Shown one piece after another: positions 40,901 to 54,120 of a DNA stretch of 64,000 nt. Position 1 is the first letter of the stretch. Each line of letters opens with the position of its first letter. The notes under the pieces were generated by a model, which made no database searches, had not been told where the DNA came from, and saw nothing but the letters and a program-made list of their open reading frames with translations. The position numbers and the translations under genes were made by a program. The stretch is taken from assembly GCF_050947335.1 (NCBI RefSeq), contig NW_027473742.1, forward strand, positions 96,510 to 160,509. The letters run 5' to 3'. This DNA comes from Megachile rotundata (lineage: Eukaryota; Arthropoda; Insecta; Hymenoptera; Megachilidae).

Positions 40901-41639
40901 TAAGAGTAGTGAGTATAGTAATTCTCGTTCTATCGATCATATAAGCATAATATGGCTAATAATATGAGTTAGATTGATAATAATAAGAGTAATAACTACA
41001 GTAATTGTCGTTCTATCGATCATATAAGCATAATAAGGCTAATAATATGAGTTAGATTGATAATAATTAGAGTAATAAGTATAGTAATTGTCGTTCTCTC
41101 GATCATATAAACATAATATGGCTAATAATATGAGTTAGAGTGATAATACTAAGAGTAGTGAGTATGGTAATTCTCATTCTATCGATCATTTAAGCATAAT
41201 ATGGCTAATAATATGAGTTAGATTGATAATAATAACAGTAATAAGTATAGTAATTGTCATTCTATCGATAATATAACCATAATATGGCTAATAATATGAG
41301 TTAGATTGATAATACTAAGAGTAGTGAGTATAGTAATTCTCGTTCCATCGATCATATAAGCATAATATGGCTAATAATATGAGTTAGATTGATAATAATA
41401 AGAGTAACAACTACAGTAATTGTCGTTCTATCGATCATATAGGCATAATAAGGCTAATAATATGAGTTAGATTGATAATAATAACAGTAATAAGTATAGT
41501 AATTGTCGTTCTATCGATCATTTAAGCATAATATGGGTAATAATATGAGTCAGATTGATAATAATAACAGTAATAAGTATAGTAAATGTCGTTCTATCGA
41601 TAATATAAGCATAATATTGCTAATAATATGAGTTAGATT
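35000..41639 (+). repeat. Mosaic of 31-33- and 28-monomer segments
   Basis: Markers recur at different spacings in this stretch. TATCGGCATAATATGG lies at 34383, 37122 and 39695, which are 33 and 31 monomers apart. The TCTCTCGATCATATAAAC monomer lies near 37611, 39935 and 41097, which are 28 and 14 monomers apart. This is the clearest place where several period lengths overlap, as expected from repeated out-of-register exchange. No foreign sequence is present. Confidence 0.7.
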
Positions 41640-43714
41640 GATAATACTAAGAGTAGTGAGTATAGTAGTTCTCGTTCTATCGATCATATAAGCATAATAT
41701 GGCTAATAATATGAGTTAGATTGATAATAATAAGAGTAATAAGTATAGTAATTGTCGTTCTATCGATCATATAAGCATAATATGGCTAATAATATGAGTT
41801 AGATTGATAATACTAAGAGTAGTGAGTATAGTAATTCTCGTTCTATCGATCATATAAGCATAATATGGCTAATAATATGAGTTAGATTGATAATAATAAG
41901 AGTAATGAGTATAGTAATTGTAGATCTATCGATCATTTAAGCATAATATGGCTAATAATATGAGTTAGATTGATAATAATAACAGTAATAAGTATAGTAA
42001 TTGTCGTTCTATCGAGAATATAACCATAATATGGCTAATAATATGATTTAGATTGATAATACTAAGAGTAGTGAGTATAGTAATTCTCGTTCTATCGATC
42101 ATATATGCATAATATGGCTAATAATATGAGTTAGATTGATAATAATAAGAGTAATGAGTATAGTAATTGTCGTTCTATCGATCATTTAAGCATAATATGG
42201 GTAATAATATGAGTCAGATTGATAATAATAACAGTAATAAGTATAGTAATTGTCGTTCTATCGATAATATAACCATAATATGGCTAATAATATGAGTTAG
42301 ATTGATAATACTAAGAGTAGTGAGTATAGTAATTCTCGTTCTATCGAACATATATGCATAATATGGCTAATAATATGAGTTAGATTGATAATAATAAGAG
42401 TAATAACTACAGTAATTGTCGTTCTATCGATCATATAAGCATAATAAGGCTAATAATATGAGTTAGAGTGATAATACTAAGAGTAGTGAGTATAGTAATT
42501 CTCATTCTATCGATCATATAAGCATAATATGGCTAATAATATGAGTTAGATTGATAATAATAAGAGTAATGAGTATAGTAATTGTAGTTCTATCGATCAT
42601 TTAAGCATAATATGGCTAATAATATGAGTTAGATTGATAATAATAAGACTAATGAGTATAGTAATTGAAGTTCTATCGATCATATCTGCATAATATGGTT
42701 AATAATATGAGTTAGATTGATAATAATAAGAGTAGTAAGTATAGTATTTGTCGTTCTATCGATCATATAAGCATAATATGGCTAACAATATGAGTTAGAT
42801 TGATAATTATAAGAGTAATAAGTATAGTAATTGTCGTTCCATCGATCATTTAAGCATAATATGGGTAATAATATGAGTCAGATTGATAATAATAACAGTA
42901 ACAAGTATAGTAATTGTCGTTCTATCGATAATATAAGCATAATATGGCTAATAATATGAGTTGGATTGATAATACTAAGAGTAGTGAGTATAGTAATTCT
43001 CGTTCTATCGATCATATAAGCATAATATGGCTAATAATATGAGTTAGATTGATAATAATAAGAGTGATAAGTATCGTAATTGTCGTTCTATCGATCATAT
43101 AAGCATAATATGGCTAATAATATGAGTTAGATTGATAATACTAAGAGTAGTGAGCATAGTAATTCTCGTTCTATCGATCATATAAGCATAATATGGCTAA
43201 TAATATGAGTTAGATTGATAATAATAAGAGTAATAACTACAGTAATTGTCGTTCTATTGATCATATAAGCATAATAAGGCTAATAATATGAGTTAGAGTG
43301 ATAATACTAAGAGTAGTGAGTATAGTAATTCTCATTCTATCGATCATATAAGCATAATATGGCTAATAATATGAGTTAGATTGATAATAATAACAGTAAT
43401 AAGTATAGTAATTGTCGTTCTATCGATAATATAAGCATAATATGGCTAATAATATGAGTTAGATTGATAATACTAAGAGTAGTGAGTATAGTAATTGTCG
43501 TTCTATCGATCATATAAGCATAATATGGCTAATAATATGAGTTAGATTGATAATAATAAGAGTAATAAGTATAGTATTTGTCGTTCTATCGATCATGTAA
43601 GCATAATATGGCTAATAATACGAGTTAGATTGATAATAATAAGAGTAATAAGTATAGTAATTGTCGTTCTATCGATCATATAAGCATAATATGGCTAATA
43701 ATATGAGTTAGATT
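41640..43714 (+). repeat. 25-monomer higher-order unit, copy 1 (2075 bp)
   Basis: This is repeated directly downstream at 2075 bp (25 x 83). Landmarks: TCGAGAATATAACC at 42014 and 44089, and TGAGCATAG at 43151 and 45226. The GATCTATCG, ATGATTTAG, GAACATATATGC, TAAGACTAATGAG and GTTCCATCG variants appear in the same order in both copies. Confidence 0.82.
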
Positions 43715-45750
43715 GATAATACTAAGAGTAGTGAGTATAGTAATTCTCGTTCTATCGATCATATAAGCATAATATGGCTAATAATATGAGTTAGATTGAT
43801 AATAATAAGAGTAATAAGTATAGTAATTGTCGTTCTATCGATCATATAAGCATAATATGGCTAATAATATGAGTTAGATTGATAATACTAAGAGTAGTGA
43901 GTATAGTAATTCTCGTTCTATCGATCATATAAGCATAATATGGCTAATAATATGAGTTAGATTGATAATAATAAGAGTAATGAGTATAGTAATTGTAGAT
44001 CTATCGATCATTTAAGCATAATATGGCTAATAATATGAGTTAGATTGATAATAATAACAGTAATAAGTATAGTAATTGTCGTTCTATCGAGAATATAACC
44101 ATAATATGGCTAATAATATGATTTAGATTGATAATACTAAGAGTAGTGAGTATAGTAATTCTCGTTCTATCGATCATATATGCATAATATGGCTAATAAT
44201 ATGAGTTAGATTGATAATAATAAGAGTAATGAGTATAGTAATTGTCGTTCTATCGATCATTTAAGCATAATATGGGTAATAATATGAGTCAGATTGATAA
44301 TAATAACAGTAATAAGTATAGTAATTGTCGTTCTATCGATAATATAACCATAATATGGCTAATAATATGAGTTAGATTGATAATACTAAGAGTAGTGAGT
44401 ATAGTAATTCTCGTTCTATCGAACATATATGCATAATATGGCTAATAATATGAGTTAGATTGATAATAATAAGAGTAATAACTACAGTAATTGTCGTTCT
44501 ATCGATCATATAAGCATAATAAGGCTAATAATATGAGTTAGAGTGATAATACTAAGAGTAGTGAGTATAGTAATTCTCATTCTATCGATCATATAAGCAT
44601 AATATGGCTAATAATATGAGTTAGATTGATAATAATAAGAGTAATGAGTATAGTAATTGTAGTTCTATCGATCATTTAAGCATAATATGGCTAATAATAT
44701 GAGTTAGATTGATAATAATAAGACTAATGAGTATAGTAATTGAAGTTCTATCGATCATATCTGCATAATATGGTTAATAATATGAGTTAGATTGATAATA
44801 ATAAGAGTAGTAAGTATAGTATTTGTCGTTCTATCGATCATATAAGCATAATATGGCTAACAATATGAGTTAGATTGATAATTATAAGAGTAATAAGTAT
44901 AGTAATTGTCGTTCCATCGATCATTTAAGCATAATATGGGTAATAATATGAGTCAGATTGATAATAATAACAGTAACAAGTATAGTAATTGTCGTTCTAT
45001 CGATAATATAAGCATAATATGGCTAATAATATGAGTTGGATTGATAATACTAAGAGTAGTGAGTATAGTAATTCTCGTTCTATCGATCATATAAGCATAA
45101 TATGGCTAATAATATGAGTTAGATTGATAATAATAAGAGTGATAAGTATCGTAATTGTCGTTCTATCGATCATATAAGCATAATATGGCTAATAATATGA
45201 GTTAGATTGATAATACTAAGAGTAGTGAGCATAGTAATTCTCGTTCTATCGATCATATAAGCATAATATGGCTAATAATATGAGTTAGATTGATAATAAT
45301 AAGAGTAATAACTACAGTAATTGTCGTTCTATTGATCATATAAGCATAATAAGGCTAATAATATGAGTTAGAGTGATAATACTAAGAGTAGTGAGTATAG
45401 TAATTCTCATTCTATCGATCATATAAGCATAATATGGCTAATAATATGAGTTAGATTGATAATAATAACAGTAATAAGTATAGTAATTGTCGTTCTATCG
45501 ATAATATAAGCATAATATGGCTAATAATATGAGTTAGATTGATAATACTAAGAGTAGTGAGTATAGTAATTGTCGTTCTATCGATCATATAAGCATAATA
45601 TGGCTAATAATATGAGTTAGATTGATAATAATAAGAGTAATAAGTATAGTATTTGTCGTTCTATCGATCATGTAAGCATAATATGGCTAATAATACGAGT
45701 TAGATTGATAATAATAAGAGTAATAAGTATAGTAATTGTCGTTCTATCGA
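43715..45750 (+). repeat. 25-monomer higher-order unit, copy 2
   Basis: This is the second copy of 41640-43714. Similarity ends near 45750, where CATTTAAGC replaces CATATAAGC. Its last third (from 45001) is also the source of the 13-monomer unit that is amplified just downstream. Confidence 0.8.
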
Positions 45751-47324
45751 TCATTTAAGCATAATATGGCTAATAATATGAGTTAGATTGATAATAATAA
45801 CAGTAATAAGTATAGTAATTGTCGTTCTATCGATAATATAAGCATAATATGGTTAATAATATGAGTTAGATTGATAATACTAAGAGTAGTGAGTATAGTA
45901 ATTCTCGTTCTATCGATCATATAAGCATAATATGGCTAATAATATGAGTTAGATTGATAATAATATGAGTAATGAGTATAGTAATTGTAGTTCTATCGAT
46001 CATATCGGCATAATATGGTTAATAATATGAGTTAGATTCATAATAATAAGAGTAATAAGTATAGTAATTGTCGTTCTATCGATAATATAAGCATAATATG
46101 GCTAATAATATGAGTTGGATTGATAATACTAAGAGTAGTGAGTATAGTAATTCTCGTTCTATCGATCATATAAGCATAATATGGCTAATAATATGAGTTA
46201 GATTGATAATAATAAGAGTGATAAGTATCGTAATTGTCGTTCTATCGATCATATAAGCATAATATGGCTAATAATATGAGTTAGATTGATAATACTAAGA
46301 GTAGTGAGCATAGTAATTCTCGTTCTATCGATCATATAAGCATAATATGGCTAATAATATGAGTTAGATTGATAATAATAAGAGTAATAACTACAGTAAT
46401 TGTCGTTCTATTGATCATATAAGCATAATAAGGCTAATAATATGAGTTAGAGTGATAATACTAAGAGTAGTGAGTATAGTAATTCTCATTCTATCGATCA
46501 TATAAGCATAATATGGCTAATAATATGAGTTGGATTGATAATAATAAGAGTAATGAGTATAGTAATTGTAGTTCTATCGATCATTTAAGCATAATATGGC
46601 TAATAATATGAGTTAGATTGATAATAATAAGACTAATGAGTATAGTAATTGAAGTTCTATCGATCATATCTGCATAATATGGTTAATAATATGAGTTAGA
46701 TTGATAATAATAAGAGTAGTAAGTATAGTATTTGTCGTTCTATCGATCATATAAGCATAATATGGCTAACAATATGAGTTAGATTGATAATTATAAGAGT
46801 AATTAGTATAGTAATTGTCGTTCCATCGATCATTTAAGCATAATATGGGTAATAATATGAGTCAGATTGATAATAATAACAGTAACAAGTATAGTAATTG
46901 TCGTTCTATCGATAATATAAGCATAATATGGCTAATAATATGAGTTGGATTGATAATACTAAGAGTAGTGAGTATAGTAATTCTCGTTCTATCGATCATA
47001 TAAGCATAATATGGCTAATAATATGAGTTAGATTGATAATAATAAGAGTGATAAGTATCGTAATTGTCGTTCTATCGATCATATAAGCATAATATGGCTA
47101 ATAATATGAGTTAGATTGATAATACTAAGAGTAGTGAGCATAGTAATTCTCGTTCTATCGATCATATAAGCATAATATGGCTAATAATATGAGTTAGATT
47201 GATAATAATATGAGTAATGAGTATAGTAATTGTAGTTCTATCGATCATATCGGCATAATATGGTTAATAATATGAGTTAGATTCATAATAATAAGAGTAA
47301 TAAGTATAGTAATTGTCGTTCTAT

Positions 47325-48403
47325 CGATAATATAAGCATAATATGGCTAATAATATGAGTTGGATTGATAATACTAAGAGTAGTGAGTATAGTAATTCTC
47401 GTTCTATCGATCATATAAGCATAATATGGCTAATAATATGAGTTAGATTGATAATAATAAGAGTGATAAGTATCGTAATTGTCGTTCTATCGATCATATA
47501 AGCATAATATGGCTAATAATATGAGTTAGATTGATAATACTAAGAGTAGTGAGCATAGTAATTCTCGTTCTATCGATCATATAAGCATAATATGGCTAAT
47601 AATATGAGTTAGATTGATAATAATAAGAGTAATAACTACAGTAATTGTCGTTCTATTGATCATATAAGCATAATAAGGCTAATAATATGAGTTAGAGTGA
47701 TAATACTAAGAGTAGTGAGTATAGTAATTCTCATTCTATCGATCATATAAGCATAATATGGCTAATAATATGAGTTAGATTGATAATAATAACAGTAATA
47801 AGTATAGTAATTGTCGTTCTATCGATAATATAAGCATAATATGGCTAATAATATGAGTTAGATTGATAATACTAAGAGTAGTGAGTATAGTAATTGTCGT
47901 TCTATCGATCATATAAGCATAATATGGCTAATAATATGAGTTAGATTGATAATAATAAGAGTAATAAGTATAGTATTTGTCGTTCTATCGATCATGTAAG
48001 CATAATATGGCTAATAATACGAGTTAGATTGATAATAATAAGAGTAATAAGTATAGTAATTGTCGTTCTATCGATCATTTAAGCATAATATGGCTAATAA
48101 TATGAGTTAGATTGATAATAATAACAGTAATAAGTATAGTAATTGTCGTTCTATCGATAATATAAGCATAATATGGTTAATAATATGAGTTAGATTGATA
48201 ATACTAAGAGTAGTGAGTATAGTAATTCTCGTTCTATCGATCATATAAGCATAATATGGCTAATAATATGAGTTAGATTGATAATAATATGAGTAATGAG
48301 TATAGTAATTGTAGTTCTATCGATCATATCGGCATAATATGGTTAATAATATGAGTTAGATTCATAATAATAAGAGTAATAAGTATAGTAATTGTCGTTC
48401 TAT
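47325..48403 (+). repeat. 13-monomer tandem unit, copy 1 (1079 bp)
   Basis: Thirteen monomers run from CGATAATATAAGC/GAGTTGGATTG to the CATATCGGC/GATTCATAAT monomer. The order of variants is GTGATAAG, GAGCATAG, AACTACAG + CTATTGATC, AATAAGG + CTCATTC, AACAG, CGATAAT, TATTTG, CATGTAAGC + ATACGAG, CATTTAAGC, GGTTAAT, AATATGAG. The unit is followed without interruption by its copy. A related 1079-bp step links 45001 to 46080. Confidence 0.88.
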
Positions 48404-49482
48404 CGATAATATAAGCATAATATGGCTAATAATATGAGTTGGATTGATAATACTAAGAGTAGTGAGTATAGTAATTCTCGTTCTATCGATCATATAAGCA
48501 TAATATGGCTAATAATATGAGTTAGATTGATAATAATAAGAGTGATAAGTATCGTAATTGTCGTTCTATCGATCATATAAGCATAATATGGCTAATAATA
48601 TGAGTTAGATTGATAATACTAAGAGTAGTGAGCATAGTAATTCTCGTTCTATCGATCATATAAGCATAATATGGCTAATAATATGAGTTAGATTGATAGT
48701 AATAAGAGTAATAACTACAGTAATTGTCGTTCTATTGATCATATAAGCATAATAAGGCTAATAATATGAGTTAGAGTGATAATACTAAGAGTAGTGAGTA
48801 TAGTAATTCTCATTCTATCGATCATATAAGCATAATATGGCTAATAATATGAGTTAGATTGATAATAATAACAGTAATAAGTATAGTAATTGTCGTTCTA
48901 TCGATAATATAAGCATAATATGGCTAATAATATGAGTTAGATTGATAATACTAAGAGTAGTGAGTATAGTAATTGTCGTTCTATCGATCATATAAGCATA
49001 ATATGGCTAATAATATGAGTTAGATTGATAATAATAAGAGTAATAAGTATAGTATTTGTCGTTCTATCGATCATGTAAGCATAATATGGCTAATAATACG
49101 AGTTAGATTGATAATAATAAGAGTAATAAGTATAGTAATTGTCGTTCTATCGATCATTTAAGCATAATATGGCTAATAATATGAGTTAGATTGATAATAA
49201 TAACAGTAATAAGTATAGTAATTGTCGTTCTATCGATAATATAAGCATAATATGGTTAATAATATGAGTTAGATTGATAATACTAAGAGTAGTGAGTATA
49301 GTAATTCTCGTTCTATCGATCATATAAGCATAATATGGCTAATAATATGAGTTAGATTGATAATAATATGAGTAATGAGTATAGTAATTGTAGTTCTATC
49401 GATCATATCGGCATAATATGGTTAATAATATGAGTTAGATTCATAATAATAAGAGTAATAAGTATAGTAATTGTCGTTCTAT
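48404..49482 (+). repeat. 13-monomer tandem unit, copy 2 (1079 bp)
   Basis: By eye, this differs from copy 1 at one base: GATAGTAATAAG at 48696-48707 versus GATAATAATAAG in copy 1. It is therefore one of the most recent duplications in the window, or an assembly artefact of equal size. Confidence 0.87.
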
Positions 49483-50520
49483 CGATCATATAAGCATAAT
49501 ATGGCTAATAATATGAGTTAGATTGATAATACTAAGAGTAGTGAGTATAGTAATTCTCGTTCTATCGATCATATAAGCATAATATGGCTAATAATATGAG
49601 TTAGATTGATAATAATAACAGTAATAAGTATCGTAATTGTCGTTCTATCGATAATATAAGCATAATATGGCTAATAATATGAGTTAGATTGATAATACTA
49701 AGAGTAGTGAGTATAGTAATTCTCGTTCTATCGATCATATAAGCATAATATGGCTAATAATATGAGTTAGATTGATAATAATAAGAGTAATAACTACAGT
49801 AATTGTCGTTCTATCGATCATATAAGCATAATAAGGCTAATAATATGAGTTAGATTGATAATAATAAGAGTAATAAGTATAGTAATTGTCGTTCTCTCGA
49901 TCATATAAGCATAATATGGCTAATAATATGAGTTAGAGTGATAATACTAAGAGTAGTGAGTATGGTAATTCTCATTCCATCGATCATTTAAGCATAATAT
50001 GGCTAATAATATGAGTTAGATTGATAATAATAACAGTAATAAGTATAGTAATTGTCATTCTATCGATAATATAACCATAATATGGCTAATAATATGAGTT
50101 AGATTGATAATACTAAGAGTAGTGAGTATAGTAATTCTCGTTCTATCGATCATATAAGCATAATATGGCTAATAATATGAGTTAGATTGATAATAATAAG
50201 AGTAACAACTACAGTAATTGTCGTTCTATAGATCATATAAGCATAATAAGGCTAATAATATGAGTTAGATTGATAATAATAACAGTAATAAGTATAGTAA
50301 TTGTCGTTCTATCGATCATTTAAGCATAATATGGGTAATAATATGAGTCAGATTGATAATACTAAGAGTAGTGAGTATAGTAGTTCTCCTCCTATCGATC
50401 ATATAAGCATAATATGGCTAATAATATGAGTTAGATTGATAATAATAAGAGTAATAAGTATAGTAATTGTCGTTCTATCGATCATATAAGCATAATATGG
50501 CTAATAATATGAGTTAGATT

Positions 50521-50935
50521 GATAATACTAAGAGTAGTGAGTATAGTAATTCTCGTTCTATCGATCATATAAGCATAATATGGCTAATAATATGAGTTAG
50601 ATTGATAATAATAAGAGTAATGAGTATAGTAATTGTAGATCTATCGATCATTTAAGCATAATATGGCTAATAATATGAGTTAGATTGATAATAATAACAG
50701 TAATAAGTATAGTAATTGTCGTTCTATCGATAATATAACCATAATATGGCTAATAATATGATTTAGATTGATAATACTAAGAGTAGTGAGTATAGTAATT
50801 CTCGTTCTATCGATCATATATGCATAATATGGCTAATAATATGAGTTAGATTGATAATAATAAGAGTAATGAGTATAGTAATTGTCGTTCTATCGATCAT
50901 TTAAGCATAATATGGCTAATAATATGAGTTAGATT
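50521..50935 (+). repeat. 5-monomer tandem unit, copy 1 (415 bp)
   Basis: This is repeated directly at 50936 with a 415-bp (5 x 83) displacement. Landmark: ATGATTTAG near 50758 and 51173. Confidence 0.8.
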
Positions 50936-51338
50936 GATAATACTAAGAGTAGTGAGTATAGTAATTCTCGTTCTATCGATCATATAAGCATAATATGGCT
51001 AATAATATGAGTTAGATTGATAATAATAAGAGTAATGAGTATAGTAATTGTAGATCTATCGATCATTTAAGCATAATATGGCTAATAATATGAGTTAGAT
51101 GGATAATAATAACAGTAATAAGTATAGTAATTGTCGTTCTATCGATAATATAACCATAATATGGCTAATAATATGATTTAGATTGATAATACTAAGAGTA
51201 GTGAGTATAGTAATTCTCGTTCTATCGATCATATATGCATAATATGGCTAATAATATGAGTTAGATTGATAATAATAAGAGTAATGAGTATAGTAATTGT
51301 CGTTCTATCGATCATTTAAGCATAATATGGGTAATAAT
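50936..51338 (+). repeat. 5-monomer tandem unit, copy 2
   Basis: This is the second copy of 50521-50935. It differs by TTAGATGGATAAT near 51101 (T to G). It ends where GGCTAATAATATG becomes GGGTAATAATATG. Confidence 0.78.
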
Positions 51339-51339
51339 A

Positions 51340-52335
51340 TGAGTCAGATTGATAATAATAACAGTAATAAGTATAGTAATTGTCGTTCTATCGATAATAT
51401 AACCATAATATGGCTAATAATATGAGTTAGATTGATAATACTAAGAGTAGTGAGTATAGTAATTCTCGTTCTATCGAACATATATGCATAATATGGCTAA
51501 TAATATGAGTTAGATTGATAATAATAAGAGTAATAACTACAGTAATTGTCGTTCTATCGATCATATAAGCATAATAAGGCTAATAATATGAGTTAGAGTG
51601 ATAATACTAAGAGTAGTGAGTATAGTAATTCTCATTCTATCGATCATATAAGCATAATATGGCTAATAATATGAGTTAGATTGATAATAATAAGAGTAAT
51701 GAGTATAGTAATTGTAGTTCTATCGATCATTTAAGTATAATATGGCTAATAATATGAGTTAGATTGATAATAATAAGAGTAATGAGTATAGTAATTGAAG
51801 TTCTATCGATCATATCTGCATAATATGGTTAATAATATGAGTTAGATTGATAATAGTAAGAGTAGTAAGTATAGTATTTGTCGTTCTATCGATCATATAA
51901 GCATAATATGGCTAACAATATGAGTTAGATTGATAATTATAAGAGTAATAAGTATAGTAATTGTCGTTCTATCGATCATTTAAGCATAATATGGGTAATA
52001 ATATGAGTCAGATTGATAATAATAACAGTAACAAGTATAGTAATTGTCGTTCTATCGATAATATAAGCATAATATGGCTAATAATATGAGTTGGATTGAT
52101 AATACTAAGAGTAGTGAGTATAGTAATTCTCGTTCTATCGATCATATAAGCATAATATGGCTAATAATATGAGTTAGATTGATAATAATAAGAGTGATAA
52201 GTATCGTAATTGTCGTTCTATCGATCATATAAGCATACTATGGCTAATAATATGAGTTAGATTGAACATACTAAGAGTAGTGAGTATAGTAATTGTAGTT
52301 CTATCGATCATTTAAGCATAATATGGCTAATAATA
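51340..52335 (+). repeat. 12-monomer tandem unit, copy 1 (996 bp)
   Basis: This is repeated directly at 996 bp (12 x 83). Landmarks are the TTTAAGTATAATATGG monomer at 51730 and 52726, then TTGAAGTTC and GATAATAGTAAGAG in the same order. Confidence 0.8.
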
Positions 52336-53331
52336 TGAGTTAGATTGATAATAATAACAGTAATAAGTATAGTAATTGTCGTTCTATCGATAATGTAACC
52401 ATAATATGGCTAGTAATATGAGTTAGATTGATAATACTAAGAGTAGTGAGTATAGTAATTCTCGTTCTATCGAACATATATGCATAATATGGCTAATAAT
52501 ATGAGTTAGATTGATAATAATAAGAGTAATAACTACAGTAATTGTCGTTCTATCGATCATATAAGCATAATAAGGCTAATAATATGAGTTAGAGTGATAA
52601 TACTAAGAGTAGTGAGTATAGTAATTCTCATTCTATCGATCATATAAGCATAATATGGCTAATAATATGAGTTAGATTGATAATAATAAGAGTAATGAGT
52701 ATAGTAATTGTAGTTCTATCGATCATTTAAGTATAATATGGCTAATAATATGAGTTAGATTGATAATAATAAGAGTAATGAGTATAGTAATTGAAGTTCT
52801 ATCGATCATATCTGCATAATATGGTTAATAATATGAGTTAGATTGATAATAGTAAGAGTAGTAAGTATAGTATTTGTCGTTCTATCGATCATATAAGCAT
52901 AATATGGCTAACAATATGAGTTAGATTGATAATTATAAGAGTAATAAGTATAGTAATTGTCGTTCTATCGATCATTTAAGCATAATATGGGTAACAATAT
53001 GAGTCAGATTGATAATAATAACAGTAACAAGTATAGTAATTGTCGTTCTATCGATAATATAAGCATAATATGGCTAATAATATGAGTTGGATTGATAATA
53101 CTAAGAGTAGTGAGTATAGTAATTCTCGTTCTATCGATCATATAAGCATAATATGGCTAATAATATGAGTTAGATTGATAATAATAAGAGTGATAAGTAT
53201 CGTAATTGTCGTTCTATCGATCATATAAGCATAATATGGCTAATAATATGAGTTAGATTGATAATACTAAGAGTAGTGAGTATAGTAATTGTAGTTCTAT
53301 CGATCATTTAAGCATAATATGGCTAATAATA
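52336..53331 (+). repeat. 12-monomer tandem unit, copy 2 (996 bp)
   Basis: This is the second copy of 51340-52335. Similarity runs about 120 bp into a third copy, to about 53455. Small differences include GGGTAACAATATG near 52990 and GATAATGTAACC near 52390. Confidence 0.79.
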
Positions 53332-54120
53332 TGAGTTAGATTGATAATAATAACAGTAATAAGTATAGTAATTGTCGTTCTATCGATAATATAACCATAA
53401 TATGGCTAGTAATATGAGTTAGATTGATAATACTAAGAGTAGTGAGTATAGTAATTCTCGTTCTATCGATCATATAAGCATAATATGGCTAATAATATGA
53501 GTTAGATTGATAATAATAGGAGTAATAACTACAGTAATTGTCGTTCTATCGATCATATAAGCATAATAAGGCTAATAATATGAGTTAGAGTGATAACACT
53601 AAGAGTAGTGAGTATAGTAATTCTCATTCTATCGATCATATAAGCATAATATGGCTAATAATATGAGTTAGATTGATAATAATAACAGTAACAAGTATAG
53701 TAATTGTCGTTCTATCGATAATATAAGCATAATATGGCTAATAATATGAGTTGGATTGATAATACTAAGAGTAGTGAGTATAGTAATTCTCGTTCTATCG
53801 ATCATATAAGCATAATACGGCTAATAATATGAGTTAGATTGATAATAATAAGAGTGATAAGTATCGTAATTGTCGTTCTATCGATCATATAAGCATAATA
53901 TGGCTAATAATATGAGTTAGATTGATAATACTAAGAGTAGTGAGTATAGTAATTCTCGTTCTATCGATCATATAAGCATAATATGGCTAATAATATGAGT
54001 TCGATTAATAATACTAAGAGTAGTGAGTATAGTAATTGTAGTTCTATCGATCATTTAAGCATAATATGGCTAATAATATGAGTTAGATTGATAATAATAA
54101 CAGTAATAAGTATAGTAATT

